From Psococerastis gibbosa (lineage: Eukaryota > Arthropoda > Insecta > Psocodea > Psocidae): a DNA stretch of 64,000 bases. Below, one piece after another: positions 48,536 through 57,784 of the stretch. The notes under the pieces were generated by a model. The model made no database searches and was not told where the DNA came from. It saw nothing but the letters and a program-made list of their open reading frames with translations. Within the stretch, counting starts at the first letter, position 1; the number at the start of each line of letters is the position of its first letter. The translations under genes were made by a program, and so were the position numbers. The DNA lies in assembly GCA_963971405.1 (NCBI GenBank), contig OZ020487.1, positions 35,313,039 to 35,377,038 on the forward strand. The letters run 5' to 3'.

Positions 48536-51210
48536 ATTTCCTGTCCTTTAACATTCGAAGCCTCAAACCCAGGACCTCCGAACTCGGGAATTTTCTTTCC
48601 GAGCACAAGGTCGACGTATGTTTTCTCCAAGAGACTTGTTTGTCCCCAAACAAATCCCTTTCTCTGTCGCCATACCTGGTTTACAGAAAAGACAGGCCAG
48701 ACGCCCGTACTGCCCGTGGAGGTGTGGCTGCCCTTGTCCACAGGGACATCCCACACGCTCCCATCACCATTCCTGACATGCCTTCTATAGAGTGTGTTGG
48801 TGTTATTACCAACATATGTGGTACGCCCACTGCCTGCTTTTCAATCTACTCCCCGGGAACCCAGCCGATTCCGCGGAAAGACCTCGAGCTGCTGTTCGGC
48901 GCCTTTCCTGCGATATTTGCTGCAGGTGATTGGAACTCTAAGCACCCGGAACTGGGCAGCCAGAGAACCAACAGCCGTGGTACCTCCCTTCTCCGCTATG
49001 TTTACTCTACAGAGCGTGTTATCGACCTTCATATACCCCTAACTCCCACTTTCGTTATTTCCCGAAACGATACCCTATACACAGAAACCCTTGACTTTGG
49101 CTTAACCATTGAGGTTCCTGTTCATCCCACCATCAACGTTATCGACGACCTCACGTCCGATCATCTCCCTGTTCTTTTCTCCTTCCCACGCCAGGCCGAA
49201 CCTCCCACGCCAGCTGGTCCCCTCAGGACAAACTGGCGTCTTTATCATGACTCCCTTGCTGACTGCTTACCACCTCTCCCTGCCACTCCAATGTCTCCCA
49301 TAGACATTGAAGCTCATCTTGAGGCCCTCACTCAATCCTTTAAATCAGCAATCTCCACAGCCTCTGCTCCCGCGCGCCCTCGCACCATCCGCTCTCTTCC
49401 GCCCGTGATTGCTGACGCCATTCGTTCCCGAAGGCGTTCACGCAGGCTCTGGCAGGCCACGAAAGCCCCCTCCCACAAGCGCGACTTTCTTGTCGCTGCA
49501 GAACACTGTAAGCTCCTCCTTGAAGAAGACAGAAGCTCTCGATGGGATAGCTTCGTCAACGAAGTCACCTCCGAAGGCCTAAACCCCTGGCCCGCCTCAA
49601 AAGCCCTCCTCAGAACCAAAACCCAAATCTCTCCTCTTAAGCAAAACAACAACCTAGTCTTCGACCCTGAAATTCGTTGTCAAGTCCTAGCGGACCACTT
49701 CGAATCTCAGTTCTCAGTTCCCGCCACACCCTCTCCTGTTGAAGCAGAGGCGAAAATAGCAGTTCGCGAAGCCCTCAACTCTCAAACTCCCATGCCCATT
49801 CAACCCTTTACTCTCCTCGAAATGGCTTCTGCCCTGGGAAAAATCAAAGTCAGGAAAGCCCCCGGCCCCGATGGTATCTCTGGGAAAGCCATTAAAAACG
49901 CCCCTGTAAACCTCATAACCCACTTACTCTTGGTGTTTAACGCCATTCTAGCCACACAGCATTTCCCACAGGCTTGGAAAAATTCCAACATTATCACCCT
50001 CCTAAAGCAGTGTAAACCGCCAACGGATCCTGCCAGTTATCGCCCAATCTCCCTGCTCCCCACACTATCGAAACTCTTTGAGCGTCTATTCCTTCTGCGT
50101 CTAGGCCCAATGCTAGAGCCCCACCTCAGACCCGAACAGTTTGGCTTCCGGAAAGGCCTTTCCACCACCCACCAATTAATGCGCTTCTGTTCCCACATTA
50201 GCGATAATATAAACCGCAATAAGCACACCATTGCCGCCCTTATCGATTTTCGCGCCGCGTTCGATACTGTATGGCACCTTGGCCTACTCTTCAAACTCTC
50301 TCGCATGGTCCCCCCACCCGTGATCCGTTTGATAGATTCCTATCTATCAAACCGGTTCTTTCGCACCACTCTCCGAACAAAAACCGGTACTTTCTTCTCC
50401 CGCCCCACACCAGCGGTTGCAGGTGTACCACAGGGGTCCGTCCTCGGTCCTCTGCTCTACTTAATCCACATTAACGATATCCGCGTACTAGACGGGCTGT
50501 CAGTCGGTCTATACGCGGACGACGCAATATACTACATGGGGACTCATTTCCCCAAAGCCGCCGCGAAAAATTACCTCCAACCCCAACTTAATGCCCTTGC
50601 TGAATGGTGTAACACTTGGAAAGTCATGGTAAATGCATCCAAGTGTGAAGCCATCGTCTTTGGTAGGTCTTCACCAAAGTCCCCTCCCGCCGCGTTGACC
50701 CTAAATAACTCTAAACTCCCATGGCAAAAGTCAGTTAAATACCTTGGTGTAACACTTGACAGACGCCTTTCTTTCCGCACTCATCTCCGCCTTCGAATTG
50801 CCAGCATTCGCGGTCTAACCACCAAACTTTTTCCCCTTTTTCGCAACGATACACTCAGTTTCCGCGCCAAAGCCCTCATTTTCACGGCAATAGTCCGAGC
50901 TCAGCTCACTTACGCCGCCCAAGTATGGTTCCCCATGCTCTCAACTTCTGCCCAAAAATCCCTGCTAGGTTGCCACAACGCGGCGCTTCGCCGTGTAGGA
51001 AATTTCCACCACCGTGTCCCCAACACTCAAATATTTGAATTTTTCAACGTCCCGCCTCTAAACGATTTTCTTGCAGCCTTGTCTGATTCCCATCACGCCA
51101 AGGCCGCCCAGAGCTCTCGCGATATTATACGCGACCTCTACTCCGCCCCCCACCCCCCAAACCTATTTAAGATCTCCCCAATCCCAGTCCCCCCGGACGG
51201 GTCAGCCTAG
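48526..51210 (+). CDS. Jockey ORF2, endonuclease-reverse transcriptase
   Basis: 894 residues if read from ATG 48526, chosen because it overlaps the ORF1 stop and begins directly with the endonuclease motif NFLSFNIRSL. The frame is open further upstream (48337), but there it overlaps ORF1. The apurinic-type endonuclease has CFLQET, AAGDWNSKHPELGS and DHLPVLFSF. The reverse transcriptase has KAPGPDGISGKAI, SYRPISLLPTLSKLFER, DFRAAFDTVWH, AGVPQGSVLGPLLY and the catalytic LYADDAIYY. A C-terminal thumb-like region follows and there is no RNase H. The protein would nick the target and copy RNA at the nick. No stop or frameshift is seen. Confidence 0.93.
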   Translation: MAVNFLSFNIRSLKPRTSELGNFLSEHKVDVCFLQETCLSPNKSLSLSPYLVYRKDRPDARTARGGVAALVHRDIPHAPITIPDMPSIECVGVITNICGTPTACFSIYSPGTQPIPRKDLELLFGAFPAIFAAGDWNSKHPELGSQRTNSRGTSLLRYVYSTERVIDLHIPLTPTFVISRNDTLYTETLDFGLTIEVPVHPTINVIDDLTSDHLPVLFSFPRQAEPPTPAGPLRTNWRLYHDSLADCLPPLPATPMSPIDIEAHLEALTQSFKSAISTASAPARPRTIRSLPPVIADAIRSRRRSRRLWQATKAPSHKRDFLVAAEHCKLLLEEDRSSRWDSFVNEVTSEGLNPWPASKALLRTKTQISPLKQNNNLVFDPEIRCQVLADHFESQFSVPATPSPVEAEAKIAVREALNSQTPMPIQPFTLLEMASALGKIKVRKAPGPDGISGKAIKNAPVNLITHLLLVFNAILATQHFPQAWKNSNIITLLKQCKPPTDPASYRPISLLPTLSKLFERLFLLRLGPMLEPHLRPEQFGFRKGLSTTHQLMRFCSHISDNINRNKHTIAALIDFRAAFDTVWHLGLLFKLSRMVPPPVIRLIDSYLSNRFFRTTLRTKTGTFFSRPTPAVAGVPQGSVLGPLLYLIHINDIRVLDGLSVGLYADDAIYYMGTHFPKAAAKNYLQPQLNALAEWCNTWKVMVNASKCEAIVFGRSSPKSPPAALTLNNSKLPWQKSVKYLGVTLDRRLSFRTHLRLRIASIRGLTTKLFPLFRNDTLSFRAKALIFTAIVRAQLTYAAQVWFPMLSTSAQKSLLGCHNAALRRVGNFHHRVPNTQIFEFFNVPPLNDFLAALSDSHHAKAAQSSRDIIRDLYSAPHPPNLFKISPIPVPPDGSA

Positions 51211-52013
51211 TTTTAAATCCCCTCTCCTTCCTCTCTCCATAGGTTCCTCTCGGGTCCGCTTGCCCACCGGGTTCGCCTGGGGAATTACAGAGAAGATCCG
51301 GATGGACCCTGAAATATGGCAACCCAGCCTGGATCGTTAGTCCCCCCCAGGCGCTAAGCTCGTGGGCAACCCGGACACGTGAGTCAGAACCACAGAATGC
51401 CCCCAGTATTCAGTTACTCCCCCTTTAAATATTTCGCTCGTTCACAGTTTTTTTTAAAACACATAACTCCTTCGACTCGCGACCACCGGTCTCCAGATCA
51501 CCGCTCTGCAGCTTGACGGACTACTGGTGGTTTGCCTTGTACCTTTAAAACCGAGCTCATCTAGGCCCCCCCCGGCCCAACTAATTTCATTGTCTTTTTA
51601 CGTTTTCAGCTACATACACCTAACGAACAAACTAACTAACGCCACATACTCGAACTCAACCCCAGTACGGTAAACCGCGCCTTACCAGTTACCGTACTGT
51701 TACAATTTTCAATCCTCTCCACTCTCATTCCACCGTCCGAGTTCCTCCCAATATATCCATCCCTTCCCTTAAGTAATGAACGTTTTCTTCCAGCGTCTAC
51801 AGGATCCTACCTGACGTGAGATGGTAGTGGTTTTTAGAGGGTCGGCTGGCGGCCTACTCGAGGTTGAACGCTCAGTTAACCCCTCACTACCTGGATGCTA
51901 TCCTGATTCACTCATGCCGGAGCATGACCGTGTTGAAAGGAGGCAAGTAAAGGCACAGGTGCTTGGTTTGCAAGTTTTCCACTTCCGCAGAAACAACAAA
52001 AAAAAAAAAAAAA
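51211..52013 (+). other. Jockey 3' UTR and A-rich tail
   Basis: Non-coding sequence after the ORF2 stop, ending in AAACAACA followed by an A run directly before the 11-bp target duplication. A 294-residue ORF that begins here and runs on into the LTR leader is a chance read-through. Confidence 0.8.
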
Positions 52014-52024
52014 TGTTAAATTAC

Positions 52025-52108
52025 TCTAACTTGAGTCGAAGCACTGCAATACAAACCAATTCAAGTCTACACTGCCTATTCAATTGCATCGTCCTTCGAC
52101 AAGCTACA
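52025..52108 (+). repeat. 5' LTR, second part
   Basis: Continues the 5' LTR after the Jockey insertion and equals 56957-57040, ending CAAGCTACA. Confidence 0.9.
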
Positions 52109-53469
52109 TTGGTGACCCTCGACAACGGAACAAGCAGCCTTCCAGTTCCAGCTCCAGTTCCAGCTCCAGTTCCAGCTCCAGTTCCAGCCAGTTCCAGTTC
52201 CAGCCAATTCCAGTTCCAGCCAATTCCAGCCAGTTCCAGCCAATTCCAGCCAGTTCCAGCCAGTTCCAGTTCCAGCCAGTTCCAGTTCCAGCCAGTTCCA
52301 GTTCCAGCCAGTTCCAGTTCCAGCCAATTCCAGCCAGTTCCAGTTCCAGCCAGCTCCAGTTCCAGCCAGTTCCAGTTCCAGCCAGTTCCAGTTCCAGCCA
52401 GTTCCAGCTTCCAGCCAGTTCCAGTTCCAGCCAGTTCCAGTTCCAGCTTCCAGCCAGTTCCAGTTCCAGTTCCAGCCTCCAGAACGTCTCATCCGGCCAT
52501 AGGCGGTGGAAACTACCCCGGAGCAGCTACATTCACCGCAGCAGCACAGCCACAACCTGCAAGATGCCGCAGACCACAGCCACAACCGCTACAGCTACGA
52601 CCGCTACAGCTACAACCGCTACAGCTACGACCGCTACAGCTACAACCGCTACAGCTACAACTGCTACAGCCACAACACCGACACCCACGGCTACAACCAA
52701 GATGACAGGCCCTGCTAGTACGATGGCAGTCTCGGTCAAGCTTCCACCCTTCTGGACACAGTCGGCCAACCTGTCACCGGCACTGTGGTTCACTCAAGCG
52801 GAGGCTCAGTTCGCACTTGCTGGGGTCACAATGGAAACGACGAAATATTACCACGTCCTTTCAGCGCTCGACCAAAGTACCCTCAGCGAGATCTCAGATT
52901 TGTTAGCTGCCCCAGTACCAGTAAACCCATACACTGAGCTAAAAACGCAGTTAATCCAACGAATGAGTCTTCCAGCAAGCAGTCGCATTCAGCTACTAAT
53001 GTCGGAAGACATAGGGGACAAAACTCCCAGCTCTTTTCTCCGGAGACTGCGGGCCCTCGCAGAGAAAGCCATATCAGACTCGGTTTTACGCACCATTTGG
53101 ACGTCTCGCCTCCCGCACGCTATACAATTGGCAATCATCGGTCATGATCACCTGTCACTAGGTGACGTCGCGAACCTCGCCGACAAGATGGCCACCATCA
53201 ATTCAGCAACACGTGACCGGATTCTTGAGTGCACAATGGCCCCTGTGGACCTATTGAAGACGTTAACAGAGAACGTCGCGGCTCTACAGGCACAGTTCGC
53301 CGACAGATACGGACAACGTGCCACACAGCCACGGTTCCAGCGCCAGTTCCGTTCACCAGCGCCTAAACAAGACCCAACTTGGTGTTTTTACCACCAAACC
53401 TATGGGAGGAAGGCCAGAAAGTGCCAGCAGCCATGCAGATTTCCGAAAAACGACGATCGCAGCCAGTAA
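52084..53469 (+). CDS. gag: Gag of the CsRn1-type LTR retrotransposon, copy 1
   Basis: The open frame starts within the LTR end; the true start is probably 52702 or 52723 (MTGPASTM, then MAVSVKLPPFW), just before the conserved part. From there it reads LPPFWTQSANLSPALWFTQA, EAQFALAGV and YYHVLSALDQ, typical of Kabuki/CsRn1 Gag. The C-terminus has C-x2-H-x9-C-x3-C (CFYHQTYGRKARKCQQPC, residues 434-451 of the full frame), the unusual CHCC knuckle. Gag is expected to form the particle and bind genomic RNA. Upstream of 52702 the frame crosses two tandem repeats, so that part may be leader. It overlaps pol by at least 91 bases in the -1 frame; G-AAA-AAC at 53445-53451 is a possible but imperfect slip site. 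Confidence 0.85.
   Translation: MHRPSTSYIGDPRQRNKQPSSSSSSSSSSSSSSSSQFQFQPIPVPANSSQFQPIPASSSQFQFQPVPVPASSSSSQFQFQPIPASSSSSQLQFQPVPVPASSSSSQFQLPASSSSSQFQFQLPASSSSSSSLQNVSSGHRRWKLPRSSYIHRSSTATTCKMPQTTATTATATTATATTATATTATATTATATTATATTPTPTATTKMTGPASTMAVSVKLPPFWTQSANLSPALWFTQAEAQFALAGVTMETTKYYHVLSALDQSTLSEISDLLAAPVPVNPYTELKTQLIQRMSLPASSRIQLLMSEDIGDKTPSSFLRRLRALAEKAISDSVLRTIWTSRLPHAIQLAIIGHDHLSLGDVANLADKMATINSATRDRILECTMAPVDLLKTLTENVAALQAQFADRYGQRATQPRFQRQFRSPAPKQDPTWCFYHQTYGRKARKCQQPCRFPKNDDRSQ
52110..52125 (+). promoter_or_regulatory. Primer binding site, tRNA-Trp-like
   Basis: TGGTGACCCTCGAC begins one base after the LTR. The first nine bases match the complement of tRNA-Trp CCA-end sequence (TGGTGACCCCGACG); after that there is one extra T. 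tRNA-Trp priming is usual for CsRn1-like elements. Confidence 0.65.
52138..52486 (+). repeat. (CCAGTT)-based minisatellite in the LTR-element leader
   Basis: About 350 bases of CCAGTTCCAGCCAGTTCCAG-type repeats in 6- and 11-base units. All three forward frames are largely free of stops; in the gag frame it gives Ser/Gln/Phe-rich repeats. The antisense frame gives a Trp/Asn/Gly-rich ORF that is an artefact. Confidence 0.85.
52590..52690 (+). repeat. 15-bp tandem repeat (ACAGCTACRACCGCT)n
   Basis: Several units alternating A and G in the tenth base or so. In the gag frame it encodes Thr-Ala repeats. It lies just before the likely gag start. Confidence 0.8.
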
Positions 53470-55022
53470 AGGCAGGGCCTGCCTGCGCCACTACACACCT
53501 GCTTAAAACCTCACATCGCCTTCTTATCACGGACCCTTGCACCAAGATACGTTATCTCATTGACACAGGGTCCGACATCTGCGTTTTTCCACGTGCCCGT
53601 CTCAACCTACCGCTCCGTCGTACTCAACTCGAGCTGACTGCCGCCAATGGCACAATCATCAATACGTACGGAACAACAGCTCAACAACTGGACCTGGGAT
53701 TACGACGCAGTTTCCGTTGGAATTTCATCATTGCCGATGTCACGCAACCCATCATCGGTGCAGACTTTCTCGCAGCCTCTAATTTGCTGGTGGATCTCCA
53801 GAACTCAAAGCTGATCGACGGGACAACGCATCGCAAGGCGAACCTGTGTCAAAGCCCCTCCAAGCAACCTAGCGTTTCTACCTTAACAATACCGCACAGT
53901 ACCCCGGCCAGTCTAAAAGTAATAATTGAGGAGTTTAGCGACCTCACGCGGCCGAGACAACCCACAGACCAGGTCAAACACTCCACGGTCCACTACATTA
54001 GAACGACAGACGGACCTCCCGTCTCCGCTCGCCCACGCCGGTTGGCCCCGGACAAGTTTATTATCGCCAAAAAGGAGTTCAACGACATGATCCAGACCGG
54101 CGTATGTCGTCCGTCCGACAGCCCATGGGCCTCACCATTACACCTAGTACCTAAAAGCGACCATTCATGGCGCCCATGCGGGGACTACAGACGGCTCAAT
54201 GCTCGAACAATTCCTGACGCGTACCCAGTCCGCCACATCGCAGATTTCAGTGCAGAATTGCGAGGAAAAACCGTATTCAGCAAAATAGACCTGGTCAAAG
54301 CATTCACCCAGATACCAGTTTCCAATGGTGACATTCCAAAGACAGCAATAAATACTCCGTTCGGCCTTTTCGAATTCCCATTCATGACATTCGGTCTTCG
54401 CAATGCTGCTCAAACCTTCCAACGCTTCATGGATAACATCCTACGCGACCTCCCGTGGGCATATTCATACATCGACGACGTACTGGTTGCATCGAGTGAT
54501 AAGCAGGAGCACGAATCACACCTACGTCAACTCTTCCAACGATTCCGAGAATATGGCCTAGTCATTAATCCTAGCAAGTGTACCCTCGGCGTTGGGTCAA
54601 TCAGCTTTCTTGGTTACCTCGTGTCAGCAGAAGGCACACAAGCCCTACCAGACAGGGTAAAGGCACTCACTGAATACCCTCTTCCAAAGTCATTCAAAGA
54701 TCTACGCCGTTTCCTTGGCATGATTAACTACTACCGCCGGTTCCTACCAAATGCAGCCAACGAACAAGCACCACTCAACACGTTGTTATCTGGAGACAAG
54801 GTAAAAGGGAACGCTACGATACCATGGACAACAAAGCTTACCGAAGCTTTCAGCTCATGCAAACACAGTCTGGCACGCATCACCCTACTCGCGCATCCAG
54901 ATCATACGGCTCCGATTGCACTAGTCACAGATGCATCAGACACCAGTATCGGAGCTACAGTCCAACAACGGATCAACGATCATTGGCAGCCATTGGCATT
55001 CTTCTCGCAGAAACTTAAATAA
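53379..55022 (+). CDS. pol: Pol, first part: protease and reverse transcriptase, copy 1
   Basis: 547 residues, in the -1 frame relative to gag. The aspartic protease motif LIDTGSD is at residues 60-66, with GADFLAASNL later. The reverse transcriptase has the SPWASPLHLVPK entry motif, FSKIDLVKAFTQIPV, FPFMTFGLRNAAQTFQRFMD, catalytic YIDD (364-367, nt 54468-54479), and FLGYLVSAEG. The start of the RNase H-like connection reads DASDTSIGATVQQ and PLAFFSQKLK. The reading frame then stops at TAA 55020-55022 and continues in the same frame afterwards. The family makes one Gag-Pol polyprotein processed by the protease. The methionine at 53379 is only the first in frame; expression is probably by frameshift from gag. 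Confidence 0.9.
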   Translation: MVFLPPNLWEEGQKVPAAMQISEKRRSQPVKAGPACATTHLLKTSHRLLITDPCTKIRYLIDTGSDICVFPRARLNLPLRRTQLELTAANGTIINTYGTTAQQLDLGLRRSFRWNFIIADVTQPIIGADFLAASNLLVDLQNSKLIDGTTHRKANLCQSPSKQPSVSTLTIPHSTPASLKVIIEEFSDLTRPRQPTDQVKHSTVHYIRTTDGPPVSARPRRLAPDKFIIAKKEFNDMIQTGVCRPSDSPWASPLHLVPKSDHSWRPCGDYRRLNARTIPDAYPVRHIADFSAELRGKTVFSKIDLVKAFTQIPVSNGDIPKTAINTPFGLFEFPFMTFGLRNAAQTFQRFMDNILRDLPWAYSYIDDVLVASSDKQEHESHLRQLFQRFREYGLVINPSKCTLGVGSISFLGYLVSAEGTQALPDRVKALTEYPLPKSFKDLRRFLGMINYYRRFLPNAANEQAPLNTLLSGDKVKGNATIPWTTKLTEAFSSCKHSLARITLLAHPDHTAPIALVTDASDTSIGATVQQRINDHWQPLAFFSQKLK

Positions 55023-56642
55023 AACCAACGAACATGGTCCGCCTACGATCGCGAATTGCTTGCGGTACACGACGCCATTCGTCATTTCCGTTACCTGCTA
55101 GAAGCGCGCGCTTTTGTCGTGTATACCGATCACAAACCGTTGACGCACGCTTTTCAGAATCCAAAAACAAGTTGCTCACCTCGCCAAATGCGGCAAATGG
55201 AATTCGTCTCTCAATTCACCACGGACATCCAATACATCGCTGGGCAGGACAACTTGGCCGCTGATGCATTCTCAAGAATCGAAGCAATCTCTACTCCCGT
55301 ATCTCCTGAGCAACTTTCTTCTGCTCAGAAAGACGACAGAGAACTCAAAGAGCTTCGGTCCAGTAGAAAGACGTCCCTCATCCTCGTTGATGTTCCCATT
55401 CCGGGCTCTGATTCAGTCATTACGTGCGATTCTAGTCAAGACATACAACGCCCATTTGTGCCCAAACCATTACGTCGACAACTTTTCGAGCACCTACACA
55501 GCCTACATCACCCAGGAATAGCAGCGTCTGCTAACCTGGTTGCCCAACGCTACATATGGCCTTCTATCCGTAAGGATTGCCGCGCTTGGGCTCGTCTGTG
55601 TGTCAACTGTCAATTGTCCAAGATACATCGACACACCCTCACTGCGATTGGAACCTTTACTCAGCCTGACCGACGGTTTCAGCACATACACCTCGACATT
55701 GTAGGCCCATTACCACCGTCGGAAGGCTACACGTATTTGTTAACACTCGTTGACCGTTTCACGCGATGGCCGGAAGCCGTTCCTATGGTGAACATCACCG
55801 CCGAAAACGTCGCCAGAACCCTCATTTCCTGCTGGATCAGCCGGTTTGGGTGCCCGGAGACAATTACTACAGATCGCGGCCGACAGTTTGAGAGCCATTT
55901 GTTTGCTGACCTGGCCCGATTATGCGGATTTCACCATGCACGGACTACCAGTTACCACCCTGCATCCAACGGCATGGTAGAGCGTATGCACCGCTCACTC
56001 AAAGCCTCCATTATGTGTCATGCCAATGACAAATGGACGGAAGCCCTTCCGCTAGTTTTACTGGGCATGCGCGCCACTCTTAAGAAAGATCTTCAAGCTT
56101 CTCCAGCAGATCTGGTCTATGGTGAACCATTAAGACTACCAGGACAGATGCTGACAACTCCTCCTTCAAATCAGAGTCCGGCGGACACTCTCATCTCACT
56201 TCGAAGGAAATTCGACTCACTACGCCCCACTCGCGTCAAGAGACACGGGGCTCATCAAACATTCATCCCACAAGACCTTGCCAAGGCCACGCACGTTTTC
56301 GTGAGACAAGACCACGTCCGTGCTTCCCTCGAACGTCCTTATGCGGGACCATTCCCTGTGTTAAGTCGCACCGACAAAACAGTTACGATTTCAAGCCGCG
56401 GTCGTGCGGTTACTGTGTCAATGGACAGGGTCAAGCCGGCCTACATTAATGCCAGTACAGACGAACCGTCTCACCAGTCTAAGATCAACCCCCCGCATCA
56501 GCATCCTGCTCAAGATAAACCTCAGGAGAAGGTCTCCTCACCACTTCCTGCCACTGACGTCGTGCCGACACCACCGACTCGCACCACTCGCTCAGGTCGT
56601 CACATCCACGTTCCACGACATTTCTCCGACTTCCAGTCTTAG
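55023..56642 (+). CDS. pol: Pol, second part: RNase H and integrase, copy 1
   Basis: Same frame as the first part, beyond the TAA. The first ATG is 55056, giving 528 residues counted from there. RNase H has [11 protein letters not shown] and NLAADAFSR. The integrase zinc domain has H148/H152 and C182/C185 (LCVNCQ). The catalytic triad is D214 (HLDIVGPLP), D273 ([10 protein letters not shown]) and E309 (NGMVERMHR). A GPY/F-like module ([10 protein letters not shown]) and a basic tail follow. All key residues are present. Whether this part is made at all depends on bypass of the stop or internal initiation. It ends at TAG 56640-56642, next to the polypurine tract. Confidence 0.88.
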   Translation, partial: NQRTWSAYDRELLAVHDAIRHFRYLLEARAFVVYTDHKPLTHAFQNPKTSCSPRQMRQMEFVSQFTTDIQYIAGQDNLAADAFSRIEAISTPVSPEQLSSAQKDDRELKELRSSRKTSLILVDVPIPGSDSVITCDSSQDIQRPFVPKPLRRQLFEHLHSLHHPGIAASANLVAQRYIWPSIRKDCRAWARLCVNCQLSKIHRHTLTAIGTFTQPDRRFQHIHLDIVGPLPPSEGYTYLLTLVDRFTRWPEAVPMVNITAENVARTLISCWISRFGCPETITTDRGRQFESHLFADLARLCGFHHARTTSYHPASNGMVERMHRSLKASIMCHANDKWTEALPLVLLGMRATLKKDLQASPADLVYGEPLRLPGQMLTTPPSNQSPADTLISLRRKFDSLRPTRVKRHGAHQTFIPQDLAKATHVFVRQDHVRASLERPYAGPFPVLSRTDKTVTISSRGRAVTVSMDRVKPAYINASTDEPSHQSKINPPHQHPAQDKPQEKVSSPLPATDVVPTPPTRTTRSGRHIHVPRHFSDFQS

Positions 56643-56651
56643 GAGGGGGGT
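56641..56651 (+). promoter_or_regulatory. Polypurine tract of copy 1
   Basis: AGGAGGGGGG directly upstream of the 3' LTR, the expected plus-strand primer site; a copy is at 63767-63777. Confidence 0.8.
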
Positions 56652-56653
56652 AA

Positions 56654-57040
56654 TGTGGGGACCACTTAGTCCCACATGTGTAATAACCAGTCTGCTTCCA
56701 GCTTCACCTTTTTCCCGTTAGATGGCGCTGTTCACATTCAGATAATTCAATATTCCTCAATCTTCCTTTTACGTATTTATTTCTCTTATTCAATAATATC
56801 TTTAATCTACCCTCTGTGTCTCATCAGCTCCTTTAGCTGTGGACACAGAGTTGGTTTTTCTATATGGAAGCAGGCTGGATCAAATTCAATATTAATTGTA
56901 AGCATGTATCGTTCTCGTCTCACAGCTCATATTGTAACCACTGTGTGTTAAATTACTCTAACTTGAGTCGAAGCACTGCAATACAAACCAATTCAAGTCT
57001 ACACTGCCTATTCAATTGCATCGTCCTTCGACAAGCTACA
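56654..57040 (+). repeat. 3' LTR of copy 1
   Basis: 387 bp, TGTGGGGACC to AAGCTACA, uninterrupted. By eye it is identical to the two parts of the 5' LTR. Confidence 0.93.
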
Positions 57041-57745
57041 ACTGAATTGACCGGACTATATTTTAAATATTAAAGACATCATTTTTCGATTTGGTTTTTT
57101 GCATTTTTTACGAAAATTTTGCACAGTGGAGTAGCCTATATTGTTCTTTATACCGTCGGAAAATAGAGATTTCATTTCAACGGACAAAAAGCCTACCTAA
57201 TTTTTAAAAAAAATTGACACATTGACGTGAGATTTTTCGATTGAAAATTAGGGTGATTTTTTCATACATAGTCAAAATTAGTTGGAAAAAAATAATATTT
57301 TAAATTAAAAACATTACAGTGCATTAATAATATTAAAAAGTAAGTTCTACTCCCTAGTTTTCACGAAAAAAGTTTTTTTTTTGTGAAAGTTAAAAATAAA
57401 AAGCCAAAACCTTGGTTTTTGGCATTTTTCTCGTAAAATTTGAGGTTATGTGAAAAAAATGTAATCACTACAGTTGTAGGCTACATCTTATTATCTACCT
57501 TTTGCTATTTGACGTTTTCCCATAGGACTTGTAGTTTTGTCGGAAATGAAGATGTACCGTATTTCACCCTTAAAAACCACCCCTACCAGCCTCCCGAACT
57601 CAGATCGCCCGTAATTTATTTTTCCATTAATGTCTGTCATATTATCGACCATTTCCAATGGGTTTCATTCTACTATAATTTAATGTTTTTTTTCACCATT
57701 TTTCAGGAGATCTACCCTGGGCTAAAACTTGTCGGTATGCCTTCA
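57041..57745. mobile_element. Right arm of the large foldback repeat
   Basis: Reverse complement of 44530-44895 joined to 46006-46180. It starts at the LTR target duplication. It lacks the 1.1-kb insertion present in the left arm. Confidence 0.78.
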
Positions 57746-57784
57746 GGTGGGATGGGATAGGGCAGGAAAAATTCGACTATGTGC

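Larger units (their letters stand above)
46653..52013 (+). mobile_element. Full-length Jockey-type non-LTR retrotransposon
   Basis: 5361 bp between two copies of TGTTAAATTAC (46642-46652 and 52014-52024), the 11-bp target duplication. It has a 5' UTR with a downstream-promoter-like motif, ORF1 (47114-48535), ORF2 (48526-51210), an approximately 800-bp 3' UTR and an A-rich tail (51990-52013). Both ORFs are open and there is no RNase H domain, as in Jockey-clade elements. It looks structurally complete. It lies within the 5' LTR of a young LTR element, so it is younger still. Confidence 0.93.
46350..57040 (+). mobile_element. Ty3/gypsy LTR retrotransposon, CsRn1/Kabuki type, copy 1 (with nested Jockey)
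   Basis: Order: 5' LTR (split), PBS, minisatellite leader, gag, pol, PPT, 3' LTR. LTRs are 387 bp, TG...CA. The host 4-mer ACTG lies directly before (46346-46349) and after (57041-57044), consistent with target duplication. The two LTRs look identical by eye, so insertion was recent. Clade call: the Gag C-terminus has a CHCC motif instead of CCHC, and the PBS TGGTGACCC fits tRNA-Trp; both are hallmarks of CsRn1/Kabuki elements. Without the 5361-bp Jockey insertion and its 11-bp duplication the element is about 5.3 kb. Pol is interrupted by one in-frame TAA (55020-55022). Confidence 0.9.

Noticed and set aside
52076-52585. 169-residue minus-strand ORF rich in Trp, Asn and Gly
   Set aside because: It is the antisense reading of the CCAGTT minisatellite; no composition or start context supports a protein.
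51821-52705. 294-residue ORF spanning the Jockey 3' UTR, poly-A, LTR end and repeat
   Set aside because: It crosses the insertion boundary and target duplication, so it is a chance open frame.
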